From Dyadobacter sp. CY312 (GTDB lineage Bacteria; Bacteroidota; Bacteroidia; Cytophagales; Spirosomataceae): a stretch of DNA of 64,000 nucleotides. How positions within the stretch are numbered: position 1 is the first letter of the stretch; each line of letters starts with the position of its first letter. Location: positions 124,001 through 188,000 of the forward strand of contig NZ_JAJUXG010000009.1 in the NCBI RefSeq assembly GCF_021390535.1. The letters are read 5' to 3'. Shown one piece after another: positions 27,201-37,162 of the stretch. A program made the position numbers and the translations under genes. The notes beneath the pieces are model-generated. The model was not told the origin of the DNA. It saw only the letters and a list, made by a program, of their open reading frames with translations, and searched no databases.

Positions 27201-29977
27201 TGCGTCAGGTTTGTTTTGTAAAGTTCGTTAAACAACAATTTGAAAGTACCGTGCGACTGTGCCCGAAAAGTGATTTCCGGTCCGAACGCGTATAGCTTTC
27301 CTTTTCCTACTTTCGCTTCGAATGCTACCACGCCATTTTTAAGGTAAGTTTCACCCCACGCCCAGCCACTCACAAGCGGTTTTTCGGAAGCGAACCAGGC
27401 CAAAGGTTTCAATCCCTTTATTGCTGCATCCGGCCCCATTCTGAAAACAGGACTGTTGCTAAACACCACATCAGCTTCCTTGCCCATGCCCCAGTTCGCT
27501 GGTATTGACGGGTCAAATGCTACTTTCAAAATACTACCCGGAATGTAATAGCGTTCGCCGGTCAGGTTTTTCTCTTCACCTTTTGCGTTCACTTCTACCA
27601 ATGCATTGGTTACAGGCAATCCCAAATGATACGCAAGCGCAGTACTGCTACCCACGGTAACTACCTGTCCGCCTGCTTCCATAAACTTTTTCAGTTCAGG
27701 GATCGATTTGGCAGGAGTAATGCTTCCAAGCCATGGCCGGAACTCCTCAGCCACCTCTTCCGGCTTTGGCTGTCTTCCAAAGCCTCTGAATTCGCCACCT
27801 CCCGCAGATAGAGCAGGAATACCACTACTAATGAACAGTATCACGTCGTATTTGGAAGCCAGATCTCCTTTATCAATATCCTGAGGATATACCACTTTGA
27901 AAGGAAAATTATATTGCTCCATCATCCAGCGTACCCATCCCGATGGCATTGAACCGCCATAGTTGTCAAAAAGAGCGATCCTTGCAGGAGTGATTTTAAC
28001 TGAACCTGCCGGTTTTGAAGCAATAGAAACTCCTTTTACACCATAAGCTGTACCCGCTTTTTCCAGAATCGTTTTCCCTTTTGCAGGAATAAAGAATGAG
28101 CCTGCCGGAGATGTGGCAGTGCTGTCTTTAATCCGATAAACCTCAATTCCTTCTTTCAACAAATCATTCACAGCCGTAAAAGCATTGTTGATTCTTGCAT
28201 CAACAAGATAGCCTCCTTTCGAAGCAGGGCTGATTACTGCTGGTGGCGATTGAATTTGTCCATAAGGTATGCGCTCAAAGGGACCGTCAAAACCGTTCAG
28301 AATTCTGTCAAATTTAACCCCCATCTGAAATGCAAGTGTCCATCCGGCAGCGTCATAAGGGCGGATCGGAGGTCCACCGGGATAAGCGAAGTCGTTCGGA
28401 TGGTTTTGTGGTTCGAACATGTCCAGCACGTGTGGGCGGAAGGCCTGATTGGCTTTCACGACGTACGATCCCTTTGGATAACTTTTCCCTTCAACCGTAA
28501 AAGCATCGGTTGCTTTGTGTATCAGAATCCCTGATTTCAACAGTGCGTTCATAAATTTAACAGCAGTCGGGAAATCTGCCTGATCAGATGGAATGATAAA
28601 TCCGCGCGGGTCTCTCAGTACCGGATTGGTGTAAACGGTATCGAAGAATTTTTGCGGAATGACACTTCCTCCAAAACCAGCATTGGCCGTAGCGGTACTA
28701 TCCGGACGGGGACGTGCAATGGGCGGCAATGCAGCCGCCGCCTTTTTAGACGCTTCAAATCCTGAGGTAACGGCCTCCGAAAACTTCGGATAAAGTGTCC
28801 AGTTGTCTTTGTTACCACGTTCGATAGAACTTCTGCCCATTTTGTAAATATTGTACAGAAGAACATCACCGTTTCTCATGGCATAATTCAGAATACCATA
28901 ATTCAGTGAAACGGAGTACTCAATAGAACGGCGATAAGGCCATTTTTGCGGCATCACGGGAAATGGGTTCGCATTATTTGGTATCAGTCGGTCGGGAACC
29001 AGAGGAATGGTAGCCGGTGTCGGATTTCCCGTGATCTCAGTAAGAATACCGATCATGTTGTGAAAGTACGGCGTAGTACGTAACCCGCCATTCCACCAGG
29101 TTGAGAATACTGAACCTGACAAACGGGTATAACCCGGCTTGTCTTCTACATGCAGCCGGTTGATCATCGATGCAGCTACACTCTCTATTCCTGTAATCAG
29201 TAGAGGATCCAATACGTGGTTGAAGGGATCACGGTAAGGCGGTCCGGCAACAACGGCACCTGCCGGTGAAGTCTGATGATGGTTGTAAATAACCTGAGGA
29301 AGCCACTCAACATACTGCTGTAAAGATGTGTTGGTGGTTTCCTTCATGTTCATCATGAAAAAATCCCTGTTGTTATCATGACCAATGTATTTTTGATACA
29401 ACCGTGGAATGTTCATATTCCTCTTTTTGGGATCCTTTTCGCTCATGTACCAGCTGGACATCAGTTCCTGACCGTCGGGGTTAACCTGCGCAAGCAAAAT
29501 GATTACGTTATCAAGGATTTTGATTGTTTCCGGATCCTTTCTGCTGGCAAGCTGATACAAAGTTTCGATAAGCTGATGCGAGCCCACGGTTTCATTCGCA
29601 TGAAGACCGCCATCAATCCAGATCACTGGTTTGCCTTCCGCAACGAGCGCTCTGGCTTCCTCCTCGGAGACTTCTGCTCTACCAAGCTTCTGAGAAATCT
29701 CCTTATACCGATCTATTTTTTTAAGGTTTTCGGGAGAGCTAATGATCATCATCGGTTGACGTCTGCCTTCTTCGGTTGGGCCTATGTCTACAAACTTAAC
29801 CCGGTCTGAAACGCCGGCAACCTTCTTGAAGTAAGCCTCGGCCTGGGAGAAAGTCGCAAGGTTGTAATCGTCACCAATATCGAAGCCGAAATGCTCTTTT
29901 GGAGTCGGGATCGTTTGTGCGATACTTAGTGATGTTGAAAAAATAAACAGTACTATACATAAACGTATTCGTATCAT
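27197..29977 (-). CDS. M14-family zinc metallopeptidase (paralogue 2)
   Basis: A 926-aa exported paralogue of the next gene with the same architecture. The signal ends near residue 21 (LSIAQ), the shared segment PKEHFGFDIGDDYNLA follows, the zinc motif is His126-Glu129 (IDGGLHANE), and NPDGQE, HDNNRDFF and YNHHQTSPAG are kept. The C-terminal domain again shows GGSMPSGWVRWMMEQY and GSSTALAYHLG. The two proteins are similar along the full length, which points to tandem duplication. It lies on the same strand as, and 191 bases downstream of, the small lipoprotein gene that ends the SusCD group, so it may belong to that peptide-uptake locus. Confidence 0.88.
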   Translation of the reverse strand: MIRIRLCIVLFIFSTSLSIAQTIPTPKEHFGFDIGDDYNLATFSQAEAYFKKVAGVSDRVKFVDIGPTEEGRRQPMMIISSPENLKKIDRYKEISQKLGRAEVSEEEARALVAEGKPVIWIDGGLHANETVGSHQLIETLYQLASRKDPETIKILDNVIILLAQVNPDGQELMSSWYMSEKDPKKRNMNIPRLYQKYIGHDNNRDFFMMNMKETTNTSLQQYVEWLPQVIYNHHQTSPAGAVVAGPPYRDPFNHVLDPLLITGIESVAASMINRLHVEDKPGYTRLSGSVFSTWWNGGLRTTPYFHNMIGILTEITGNPTPATIPLVPDRLIPNNANPFPVMPQKWPYRRSIEYSVSLNYGILNYAMRNGDVLLYNIYKMGRSSIERGNKDNWTLYPKFSEAVTSGFEASKKAAAALPPIARPRPDSTATANAGFGGSVIPQKFFDTVYTNPVLRDPRGFIIPSDQADFPTAVKFMNALLKSGILIHKATDAFTVEGKSYPKGSYVVKANQAFRPHVLDMFEPQNHPNDFAYPGGPPIRPYDAAGWTLAFQMGVKFDRILNGFDGPFERIPYGQIQSPPAVISPASKGGYLVDARINNAFTAVNDLLKEGIEVYRIKDSTATSPAGSFFIPAKGKTILEKAGTAYGVKGVSIASKPAGSVKITPARIALFDNYGGSMPSGWVRWMMEQYNFPFKVVYPQDIDKGDLASKYDVILFISSGIPALSAGGGEFRGFGRQPKPEEVAEEFRPWLGSITPAKSIPELKKFMEAGGQVVTVGSSTALAYHLGLPVTNALVEVNAKGEEKNLTGERYYIPGSILKVAFDPSIPANWGMGKEADVVFSNSPVFRMGPDAAIKGLKPLAWFASEKPLVSGWAWGETYLKNGVVAFEAKVGKGKLYAFGPEITFRAQSHGTFKLLFNELYKTNLTQ

Positions 29978-30074
29978 ATTGAACTGGTTAGTGGGTTAAC
30001 TGACAAACTAAAACTCAAAACTGAAATGAGGACTAAAACAAAAATAGTAAGATTCATAAAAAACGGTTAATAAA

Positions 30075-30094
30075 CCAACATCTCCGATGGTTGG
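30075..30094 (-). terminator. Possible terminator after the SusCD-linked lipoprotein gene
   Basis: CCAACATC (30075-30082) pairs with GATGGTTGG (30086-30094) with one bulged G and a three-base loop. Read on the minus strand, T-rich sequence including TTTTTT follows about 10 bases later. A weak or partial terminator is possible. Confidence 0.35.
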
Positions 30095-30168
30095 ATAATA
30101 TCCGTTTAACATTAAGGAATTAACGTACGAAACTGATCTCATCCGATCCATATCACGTTTTTTCGGAG

Positions 30169-30792
30169 TTATTGATTTTTAAAACGGACACCTACACGGC
30201 AGTCGCAAGGCTCTCCCCGCGATTCATCACAAGCATTTTCCTGATACTGGACAATTTTACGCCCGTCTCCCATCGTGAGGATGAACTTAAACAGGAAATA
30301 ATCATTGGCTGTAACCGTAGCCAGATTGGTTCCTGTGAAAGCAGCAAGTTCTGCTGGTGTATGCGTAAATGTTTTAGGAAAAGATGTAACAGTTTCAAAC
30401 AACTTATCTGTTGGCAGAACGGTGCTTGGAAGCGGAAACTGACGGATACTTGGAAATTCGCCAGCCAATGAATACACAATAGGAAATGCGGGCGGGCTCG
30501 ACTCTCTCCTGTTAAAACTAAGGTATACATCAATGGATGTTACCGTGGTTCTTCCAAAATCGAAATAATCAAGCGTCCATTCGAATTGCTGTTTGGTTGC
30601 ATAGTCGGCCTCCTTCATATTGAAGAAAGAAACGTTTCCGGTCTGCACAGTTGGCAAGGCAGACTTAGCTATGTTGACTGTCACTTTGGGAGCTGCACCA
30701 GTTGTGGCTTTTTCCCAATCGTATTCCACATTCTTACAGGAGTCCAACGCGATAGCCGCCAGCAAAATGGCATATACAAAGAACTTTTTCAT
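30169..30792 (-). CDS. SusCD-associated lipoprotein of unknown function
   Basis: A 207-aa lipoprotein with the signal ending ALDSC (Cys 19). The rest is beta-rich with no family I can name; it keeps several Cys near the C terminus (NACDESRGEPCDCRVGV), which may form disulfides. It starts 44 bases after the SusD-like gene on the same strand, the usual place for an extra surface lipoprotein in SusCD loci. By analogy it may be a surface-exposed binding protein for the locus substrate (inference). Confidence 0.7.
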   Translation of the reverse strand: MKKFFVYAILLAAIALDSCKNVEYDWEKATTGAAPKVTVNIAKSALPTVQTGNVSFFNMKEADYATKQQFEWTLDYFDFGRTTVTSIDVYLSFNRRESSPPAFPIVYSLAGEFPSIRQFPLPSTVLPTDKLFETVTSFPKTFTHTPAELAAFTGTNLATVTANDYFLFKFILTMGDGRKIVQYQENACDESRGEPCDCRVGVRFKNQ

Positions 30793-30836
30793 ATCTGTTA
30801 ATTTAATAATTGATATCTCAGATTTTATCTACAAGC

Positions 30837-32441
30837 TTATTTGTCCCAAAATACAGGTGTTGTCTGCTGCGCTCTCTGTATGCTTTCCCTATCGTTAATG
30901 AGCGTCTCATTGGATGTCAGTTCTGTTTCGGAATAATAAAAACGCATTGGAAATACATCAAGCGGAGCAACGAGGTCACCGAGTTTTGGAAGACCAGTTC
31001 TCCGGAAGTCGTTGTAGGATTCTACACCGTTCCCAAACATAGCAATCCATTTCTGCGTCATTAAAATCTCCATTTTGCCGGCATTGTCAGCAGCTGCAAA
31101 CCGGGTTTTGATCTTGTTTGTAAAACCTGTAATGGTTGCAGCAGGAATGGTTGTTCCTTTGTTATTTCCGGCAAGCGTACTCACCGTATTCAGCTGAGCA
31201 GTAACGGCATCTGCAAGAAGTTGCTCAGCATCCTCACCTGTTCCCATGGTAAGTGCTGCTTCCGCTCTGATAAATTTAACCATGGAATTCGTGATCATTG
31301 GAAGTATTCCCGCACCTGTTCCGTCACCTGCGGTGGAAAGGGGGATTTTAAACGAATTTGATGTGGATGTTGTAACCGCACCTGTGTTGTTCAAATACAG
31401 GTGATCAGCTGTTAATGTCTTGATCACGCCGTTGTCATACAATCCACCAGCAGGATAAATACCAATTAATGCTCTCGTATTGGCATCAGCCGGAGAGGCA
31501 GCCCCATCGCCCGGTTCGCGGCCATAGTAACCTTCTCCATTATTAGAGTTGGCAAGACCTACCGTTGAATTCTGGCGGAACACATAATAACGAAGACGCG
31601 GATCGTCATTGTCTTTAAGGTTATTAACCAGAGGCATACTCACATAGCCGCCACGTGCGGCACTGTACCAGCTCGTGTACCAGGGATGGCGTGCGTTAGG
31701 GGTCACATTCGTTCCATATTTAAAAGTGAAATCCTGGGCGTTGTCAGAAATCAAGGGTGCACCACTAGAAATTAACGCATTGATACCGGCTGCTGCTTTT
31801 GCAGGATCAGAAAGACGTATCTGGTTATACATTTTTAGTTTAAGCGAGTTTGCCATGCGCGTCCAGCTTGTCTTGTTTCCCTGATAAAAAATGTCCGAGC
31901 CTGCCGCAACAGAAAAGCTTTTATTCATATCGGCAAGGGCTTCATCAATCAAGGCAAACAAACTGGTATATATATCAGCACCTTTGTCCAGAACGGGGTC
32001 TGAAAAATCTCCCGCTGCCTGCGTGTAGGGTACGTCTCCCCACAAGTCAACCATAATCGAGTACAGATACGCCTTTTCAAGTTTAGCGATCGCCACATAT
32101 CCCCAGGCTTCCTGAGTTGTACCTTCCCGGATTATTGTTTCAAGATCAGGAATAGTGGCCGTGTAAAAACCTGACCAGGGTGTAGAAAACGAAGTTCCAG
32201 TCTGGTTCCAGCGGTTCAGGCTTCCGGATGCAAAGTGCTGCATCACAGCAGATCCGCCACCGTTTACACCATTTGCACCATTGAAATATCCGGCGAGAGA
32301 CGTTTGTGTAGCCGGTAAAAGCAAACTCAATGTCGGTTGGGTCGGATTGTTGGGATCATCATTGATGTCCACAAAATCACTGCATGAACTTGCCAGAAAT
32401 AGCAGAACAAGTAACGCGGATAGTTTAAATTTTTCTCTCAT
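30837..32441 (-). CDS. SusD/RagB-like outer membrane lipoprotein
   Basis: A 534-aa surface lipoprotein; the signal ends FLASSC with Cys at residue 20. The start of the mature protein, DFVDINDDPNNPTQPTLSLLLPATQ, is the hallmark of the SusD-like group 2 family, and AYLYSIMVDLWGDVPYTQA is the conserved tetratricopeptide-like helix region. The protein caps the SusC-type channel and binds the nutrient. Its gene follows susC by 22 bases. With peptidases downstream and no glycoside hydrolase nearby, a peptide ligand is more likely than a glycan. Confidence 0.9.
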   Translation of the reverse strand: MREKFKLSALLVLLFLASSCSDFVDINDDPNNPTQPTLSLLLPATQTSLAGYFNGANGVNGGGSAVMQHFASGSLNRWNQTGTSFSTPWSGFYTATIPDLETIIREGTTQEAWGYVAIAKLEKAYLYSIMVDLWGDVPYTQAAGDFSDPVLDKGADIYTSLFALIDEALADMNKSFSVAAGSDIFYQGNKTSWTRMANSLKLKMYNQIRLSDPAKAAAGINALISSGAPLISDNAQDFTFKYGTNVTPNARHPWYTSWYSAARGGYVSMPLVNNLKDNDDPRLRYYVFRQNSTVGLANSNNGEGYYGREPGDGAASPADANTRALIGIYPAGGLYDNGVIKTLTADHLYLNNTGAVTTSTSNSFKIPLSTAGDGTGAGILPMITNSMVKFIRAEAALTMGTGEDAEQLLADAVTAQLNTVSTLAGNNKGTTIPAATITGFTNKIKTRFAAADNAGKMEILMTQKWIAMFGNGVESYNDFRRTGLPKLGDLVAPLDVFPMRFYYSETELTSNETLINDRESIQRAQQTTPVFWDK

Positions 32442-32463
32442 AATGTTTCCGGTTTTGACTGGA

Positions 32464-35400
32464 TTAAAAGCTGATTCGTAAGTTTACACCGTAACGGCGG
32501 GTGGTTGGTACGCCATAAGAGTCCGCGCCGGCATTGTTGGATGATCCTGTGCTCACTTCGGGATCATAATTCATGTATTTTGGAAAGTTGGGTGCCTTAT
32601 ACCAAAGGTTTCTTCCGCTGATGGAAAGCGAAGCAGATCCGAAAGGTGTTTTTGCAAGCAGACGGGCAGGTACCGAATAACCGAGAGAAATTTCACGAAG
32701 GCGGAATACGGTTGCATCAAAAACAGATCCTTCTGCCACACCGCCCGGACCATAGCCACCAGAGAAAAAGTAATCAATGACCGTAATGGCTGTGTTGTTA
32801 GGGATTTTGTTTCCTTCGCCATCCAATAGCGGTTGAAGTGTGTTTATATTTCCCAATACACCCGGCGCAATCAGCATTCTGTAACGATCTTCGGTATCTT
32901 TACTTACACCGCGGGCCATGGCTTCACCCACATTACTAGAATAAATGGCTCCACCTTGTTTCCAGTCAAAAAGAACGCCAAGTGTGAATTTTTTAAAAGA
33001 AAAAGAATTGCTCAATCCTGCCATAAACGTTGGATTGGGGTTGCCAATAGGCCCGCTGGTTGAGGCAGAAATCGGTTTTGCGGTTTGCGGGTTAACCAGA
33101 ATATTGCCTTCCTCATCCCGTGCGTAACGCCCTCTGTATATCTGTCCGTAAGGCTGTCCGGCTATGTGCACGTTGTTGCCATATACCAGCTGCGCATAGC
33201 CGCCCAGGTCATCAACCATATTTTGGTTCCTGGTAAAATTGGCATCCACATCCCATTTAAAACCATTTGCAGTTTCAATTGGTGTTGCACCCAGCGTTAT
33301 CTCAATCCCCTTATTGGAAGTTTGTCCCAGGTTGATAATCCGGTCTGTGAACCCGGTCGAAGGTGCCGATTTGACGGTAAATATTTGAGAAGTACTTTTC
33401 TTGTGATAATAGGTTAAATCGAATGAAAGACGCCCCTGAAAAAATTCAAGATTGGTACCTGTTTCAAACTCCGTGATAAATTCAGGTTGCAGATTGGCAT
33501 TTGCAAGCACATCCGACATGGTGAGGGTACTTACGTTTGTCACAGTTCCATTCGAGAAAGGTGCGCCCAAGCCATTTGCATCCGCATTGGCCGTGTATAC
33601 ATTAGCCGTGAGATAAGGACTTGCCTCATTTCCTACCCTTGTGTAGCCCAACCTCACTTTGCCAGAGCTTAAAATTTTGTTCTGAATTTTGAAGGCTTCG
33701 GTAAATACAAATGATCCGTTGGCTCCGCCATAAAAATAGCTCCTGTTGGCCTTTGGCAATGTAGACGACACATCGTTACGACCCACAATGTTCAAAGAAG
33801 CAAAGCTTTTGTAGTCGAGTGTGATATCCGTAAAAAAGGCATAATAACGCTGTTTGATCTTCGCGCGGTTGTTGGGCAGACTTCCCAGCGTAATCGTGGA
33901 CGTATTGCTGATGTCGTTGATACCAGCCGTGATGATATTGTCGCCACTGAAAGCGGTACGTTCTGTTTTACGCTGGTTGATGTTATTTCCCAGAATGGCG
34001 CGCAACGAAAAATCCTTGTTGAAGCTTTTTGTGATTGTAAATAATAACGTGTTGTCAAGTTCCTGGCGGTAGATGTTGTCCGTATTGATCGTTCCGTTGG
34101 CATAAACCGAAGAACCTTTACCCAATACACTTACCCGCCGATCGGTATAAGCATTGAAACCGGCTGTGTTCTGGATATTCAACCACGGAGTCGGATCAAA
34201 GCCCAGTACAAAATTGCCATAGTAGCGATCCACGTTGGAAGTGGAAGGACTATGTTTTACAGACCAGTATGGATTATCGAGTCCGTCGCGGTCATAGACG
34301 TTGAAACCGGTGTTTGGGTTTTCAAACGGAAGACCTGAAAGATCGTAACTCGTTGGCAGATAGTACAAATTACTCATGATATCACCACTACCACCAATCG
34401 GAGGGCTTTTCTGATCCGTCATGACATAGTTGATCGTTCCTCTCGCGTAAAACTTATTATCCAGGCGGATGTTGCCACCCACATTGAAGGAAGTACGTGA
34501 AATTTCGTTTCCCGGAACAATTCCCTTGTTACTTGTACGCCCGAGGCCGAGTGTGAAGTTTCCTTTTTCGCTCCCGCTATTGATCGTCAAACCGTTTTCA
34601 AATACAGAACCGGTTCTGAAAAAATCCCGCTGAGATTTACCTGCATAAGATTGATAGGGAACCTGCGCAGGCGTTACACCATCGGCCATATAAAACTCAG
34701 GAAAATCTGTTGCGTTGTAACCTGGACGTGCCAACGGATGTGGGATCGTTTCACGGCTGCTATATGCCGATCCGTTAGAACCATACACGGCAGTGCGGTA
34801 ATCAAAGTTCGTGCCCTGTCCATAAGTATGTTGATACTCTGGCAATCCTGCAATCTCCTCCATTGAATAGGATGTGCTGTAAGTAATCTCGGTTCCCTTT
34901 TTGCCTTTTTTTGCAGAAGCCTTGGTTGTAATAATAATCGCTCCGTTTGCCGCACGTGACCCGTATAATGCCGCCGCTGCCGCACCTTTCAGTACTGTTA
35001 AACTTTGAATGTTGTTTGGATCAATATCAAAAGCCCGACTTGCAGTAGACTGATTGCTCTGTGTCTGGCGATCTCCCGCAGGAGCGTAGGATGAGTTGTC
35101 AAACGGCACACCGTCGACCACATATAAAGGTTGGTTGTTATTTCCCAAAGATGAATTCCCACGAATCGTTACGTTGGTAGAACCACCCGCAACACCGCCA
35201 CCGCCCTGTATGTTCACACCTGCCATTTTACCGGTTAGTGCACGCATTGGATCTGGTTCACTTTTCTGAGCAAGATCATCTGCTTTTAGGGTGGAAACCG
35301 AGTATCCCAATGTACCTGCCTGTCGTTCAATACCGGCAGCTGTTACCACAACCTCGCTCAACTGACGGGTATCTGCCAGTAGTTCCACATCCAGGATGGT

Positions 35401-36003
35401 TTTGTCTTTAACTGCAACCTCATGAGACGCAAAACCAAGGAACGAGAACACCAGAATAGATTCGGAACTGGGAACCTGAATGGAATACATTCCCTCTGTA
35501 TCTGTTGTAGTTCCGATCTGCGTTCCTTTCACCACCACATTCACTCCCGCCAGAGCAGATGCATCATCCTTTGCAATCACTTTTCCTTTAATCCTGATAT
35601 CCATTAGTACCCGATTGGATTGTTCAGGAAGCGCAGGGCGTTTGGGTAGCGGCGGTTTGGCAGTCTCTGCGATCACATAAGTTTTGTGAAACTTTTCGTA
35701 AGACAAATTGAGAGGTAACAAAATGTCTTTTAAGTACGTTTCCAGATTCTCATTTTTACCTAACGCTTTCGATATACGTTTACCCTGTATCTGCCCTTTT
35801 TGATAGGCGAATGTGACATGGTATTTCTTTTCCAGTTCCATCAGCACATCAGTCAACGCTGCCGGCTGCGCTTTTTTAACTGCTGTTTTCTGCTCATCAT
35901 TCCCTCGCGCCAAAATCGACCCCTGCCCCTTTACCGGGCACGTTGCGCCCGGCAAAAGAAACATCAGCCACAGAAAGTTTTTTCTGGATAACATTGATCT
36001 CAT
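32464..36003 (-). CDS. SusC/RagA-type TonB-dependent transporter with STN domain
   Basis: A 1179-aa outer-membrane transporter. After the signal (about 1-26) comes an STN (secretin and TonB N-terminal) domain at about 45-115 (ALTDVLMELEKKYHVTFAY), then a carboxypeptidase-regulatory-like domain (about 135-210), the TonB-interacting and plug region (QLSEVVVTAAGIERQAGTLGYS, IRGNSSLGNNNQPLYVVDGVPFD), and a beta barrel ending in ...RRYGVNLRISF with a terminal Phe. STN-containing SusC proteins are typically signal-transducing: they contact a FecR anti-sigma factor, and fecR and an ECF sigma gene lie directly upstream. The gap to fecR is 35 bases. Confidence 0.95.
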   Translation of the reverse strand: MRSMLSRKNFLWLMFLLPGATCPVKGQGSILARGNDEQKTAVKKAQPAALTDVLMELEKKYHVTFAYQKGQIQGKRISKALGKNENLETYLKDILLPLNLSYEKFHKTYVIAETAKPPLPKRPALPEQSNRVLMDIRIKGKVIAKDDASALAGVNVVVKGTQIGTTTDTEGMYSIQVPSSESILVFSFLGFASHEVAVKDKTILDVELLADTRQLSEVVVTAAGIERQAGTLGYSVSTLKADDLAQKSEPDPMRALTGKMAGVNIQGGGGVAGGSTNVTIRGNSSLGNNNQPLYVVDGVPFDNSSYAPAGDRQTQSNQSTASRAFDIDPNNIQSLTVLKGAAAAALYGSRAANGAIIITTKASAKKGKKGTEITYSTSYSMEEIAGLPEYQHTYGQGTNFDYRTAVYGSNGSAYSSRETIPHPLARPGYNATDFPEFYMADGVTPAQVPYQSYAGKSQRDFFRTGSVFENGLTINSGSEKGNFTLGLGRTSNKGIVPGNEISRTSFNVGGNIRLDNKFYARGTINYVMTDQKSPPIGGSGDIMSNLYYLPTSYDLSGLPFENPNTGFNVYDRDGLDNPYWSVKHSPSTSNVDRYYGNFVLGFDPTPWLNIQNTAGFNAYTDRRVSVLGKGSSVYANGTINTDNIYRQELDNTLLFTITKSFNKDFSLRAILGNNINQRKTERTAFSGDNIITAGINDISNTSTITLGSLPNNRAKIKQRYYAFFTDITLDYKSFASLNIVGRNDVSSTLPKANRSYFYGGANGSFVFTEAFKIQNKILSSGKVRLGYTRVGNEASPYLTANVYTANADANGLGAPFSNGTVTNVSTLTMSDVLANANLQPEFITEFETGTNLEFFQGRLSFDLTYYHKKSTSQIFTVKSAPSTGFTDRIINLGQTSNKGIEITLGATPIETANGFKWDVDANFTRNQNMVDDLGGYAQLVYGNNVHIAGQPYGQIYRGRYARDEEGNILVNPQTAKPISASTSGPIGNPNPTFMAGLSNSFSFKKFTLGVLFDWKQGGAIYSSNVGEAMARGVSKDTEDRYRMLIAPGVLGNINTLQPLLDGEGNKIPNNTAITVIDYFFSGGYGPGGVAEGSVFDATVFRLREISLGYSVPARLLAKTPFGSASLSISGRNLWYKAPNFPKYMNYDPEVSTGSSNNAGADSYGVPTTRRYGVNLRISF

Positions 36004-36038
36004 AAGTCTGAAAGTTTATGTAGGTAAATTGTTAGACT

Positions 36039-36989
36039 CTAATCGGTCTGCTGGAAGATATCTTCCGGATCTTCCATGATAATCCGGTTATTCTGATGAA
36101 TGATATCAATGTTCAGTGTGCTCGCTAAGATTCTAAGTACTGTGTCCATGTCTTTTCTGGAAACCTTACCGGTAAATCTCAGCGCTGCCACATCTTTATT
36201 CTCTATGATTACTTTCTTATGATAGAAATCTTCCAATGTTTTTCCGACTTCGGCAAGAGGTGTATCGTCAAAGAAGAACATATCGTTTTTCCAGGCCAAC
36301 CAGGCGTCGCCGTTGGCATCCGAAATGCTTACTGATTGATTATCAGCACCACATTTAGCGAGCTGTCCTGGTTTCAGCAACGATTCGCTTCCGTTTCTGC
36401 TTATTTTCACACTTCCGCTTTCAAGATAAATTCTGGCTTCTCCGTTCGTGTTGGCAATGTTAAATTGAGTTCCTATCACGTTTACATCAACTCCGTTTGG
36501 CATATGCACAATGAAAGACTGCTGATCGGTTGTCTTTTTAATTTCGAAATAAGCCTCGCCTGCAATCAGCCTGACCTCCCTCTCTAAGCCACCCCATTCA
36601 GCAGGATAGGCAAACTCACTATTTCGGTTCAGTGTGACCTGAGATCCGTCCGATAGCTTTATGTTTTTTTCCTGATAGGCATTCGTACACACCTTTACAT
36701 ATTCATCCTGTCGGAATATATCTGAGTAATGGAAAAGCAGATAGCCACTCAGAATCAGTATGCTAACAGATGCAGCCCATTTTGTCTTCCCATGCCACCA
36801 GTGAAACCGCTGCTTTCTTTCACTCGAATTTTCCGTTTCCTTTTGGATCTGATGGCTAAGAAATGCTTCAAGCGCTTCATCCAACATCCCCGATTTCTGT
36901 AAATGAATGAACACTGCCAGCTCGTCCGGTGTAGCCTGATTGGTATAATACCTTTCCACAAGCCTGCTCAGCAATTTTGGGTCAGTCAT
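36039..36989 (-). CDS. FecR-family anti-sigma factor
   Basis: A 316-aa inner-membrane signal transducer. The N-terminal cytoplasmic part (about 1-70) contains LVERYYTNQATPDELAVFIHL and would hold the sigma factor; one membrane segment follows at about 72-88; the periplasmic FecR domain (YQEKNIKLSDGSQVTLNRNSEFAYP ... GEAYFEIKK ... NVIGTQFNI) spans about 105-215; the C-terminal DUF4974-like domain (FFDDTPLAEVGKTLEDFYHKKVI) closes the protein. It links the STN domain of the SusC protein to the ECF sigma factor encoded upstream. Confidence 0.93.
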   Translation of the reverse strand: MTDPKLLSRLVERYYTNQATPDELAVFIHLQKSGMLDEALEAFLSHQIQKETENSSERKQRFHWWHGKTKWAASVSILILSGYLLFHYSDIFRQDEYVKVCTNAYQEKNIKLSDGSQVTLNRNSEFAYPAEWGGLEREVRLIAGEAYFEIKKTTDQQSFIVHMPNGVDVNVIGTQFNIANTNGEARIYLESGSVKISRNGSESLLKPGQLAKCGADNQSVSISDANGDAWLAWKNDMFFFDDTPLAEVGKTLEDFYHKKVIIENKDVAALRFTGKVSRKDMDTVLRILASTLNIDIIHQNNRIIMEDPEDIFQQTD

Positions 36990-37027
36990 AATTTCGGAGT
37001 GTTACTGTTAAGACAAAATTCGAAGCG

Positions 37028-37043
37028 TTGGAGGGTCCCCCAA
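37028..37043 (-). promoter_or_regulatory. GC-rich dyad in the sigma-fecR gap
   Basis: TTGGAGGGTCCCCCAA, an imperfect palindrome in very AT-rich sequence, lies 39 bases before the fecR start and could be a promoter element or a hairpin. The 173-base gap between the sigma gene and fecR is large for a sigma/anti-sigma pair. Function is not established. Confidence 0.3.
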
Positions 37044-37162
37044 TTTTATAAATAAATCAATATTTATAGAAAGTTTATACAATGACTCGTTATATTACCA
37101 TTGTATCACCAGGCTGGTGTAAAATATGCAAACTCTCTTCCGGAATGGATTGGCACCAGTAA

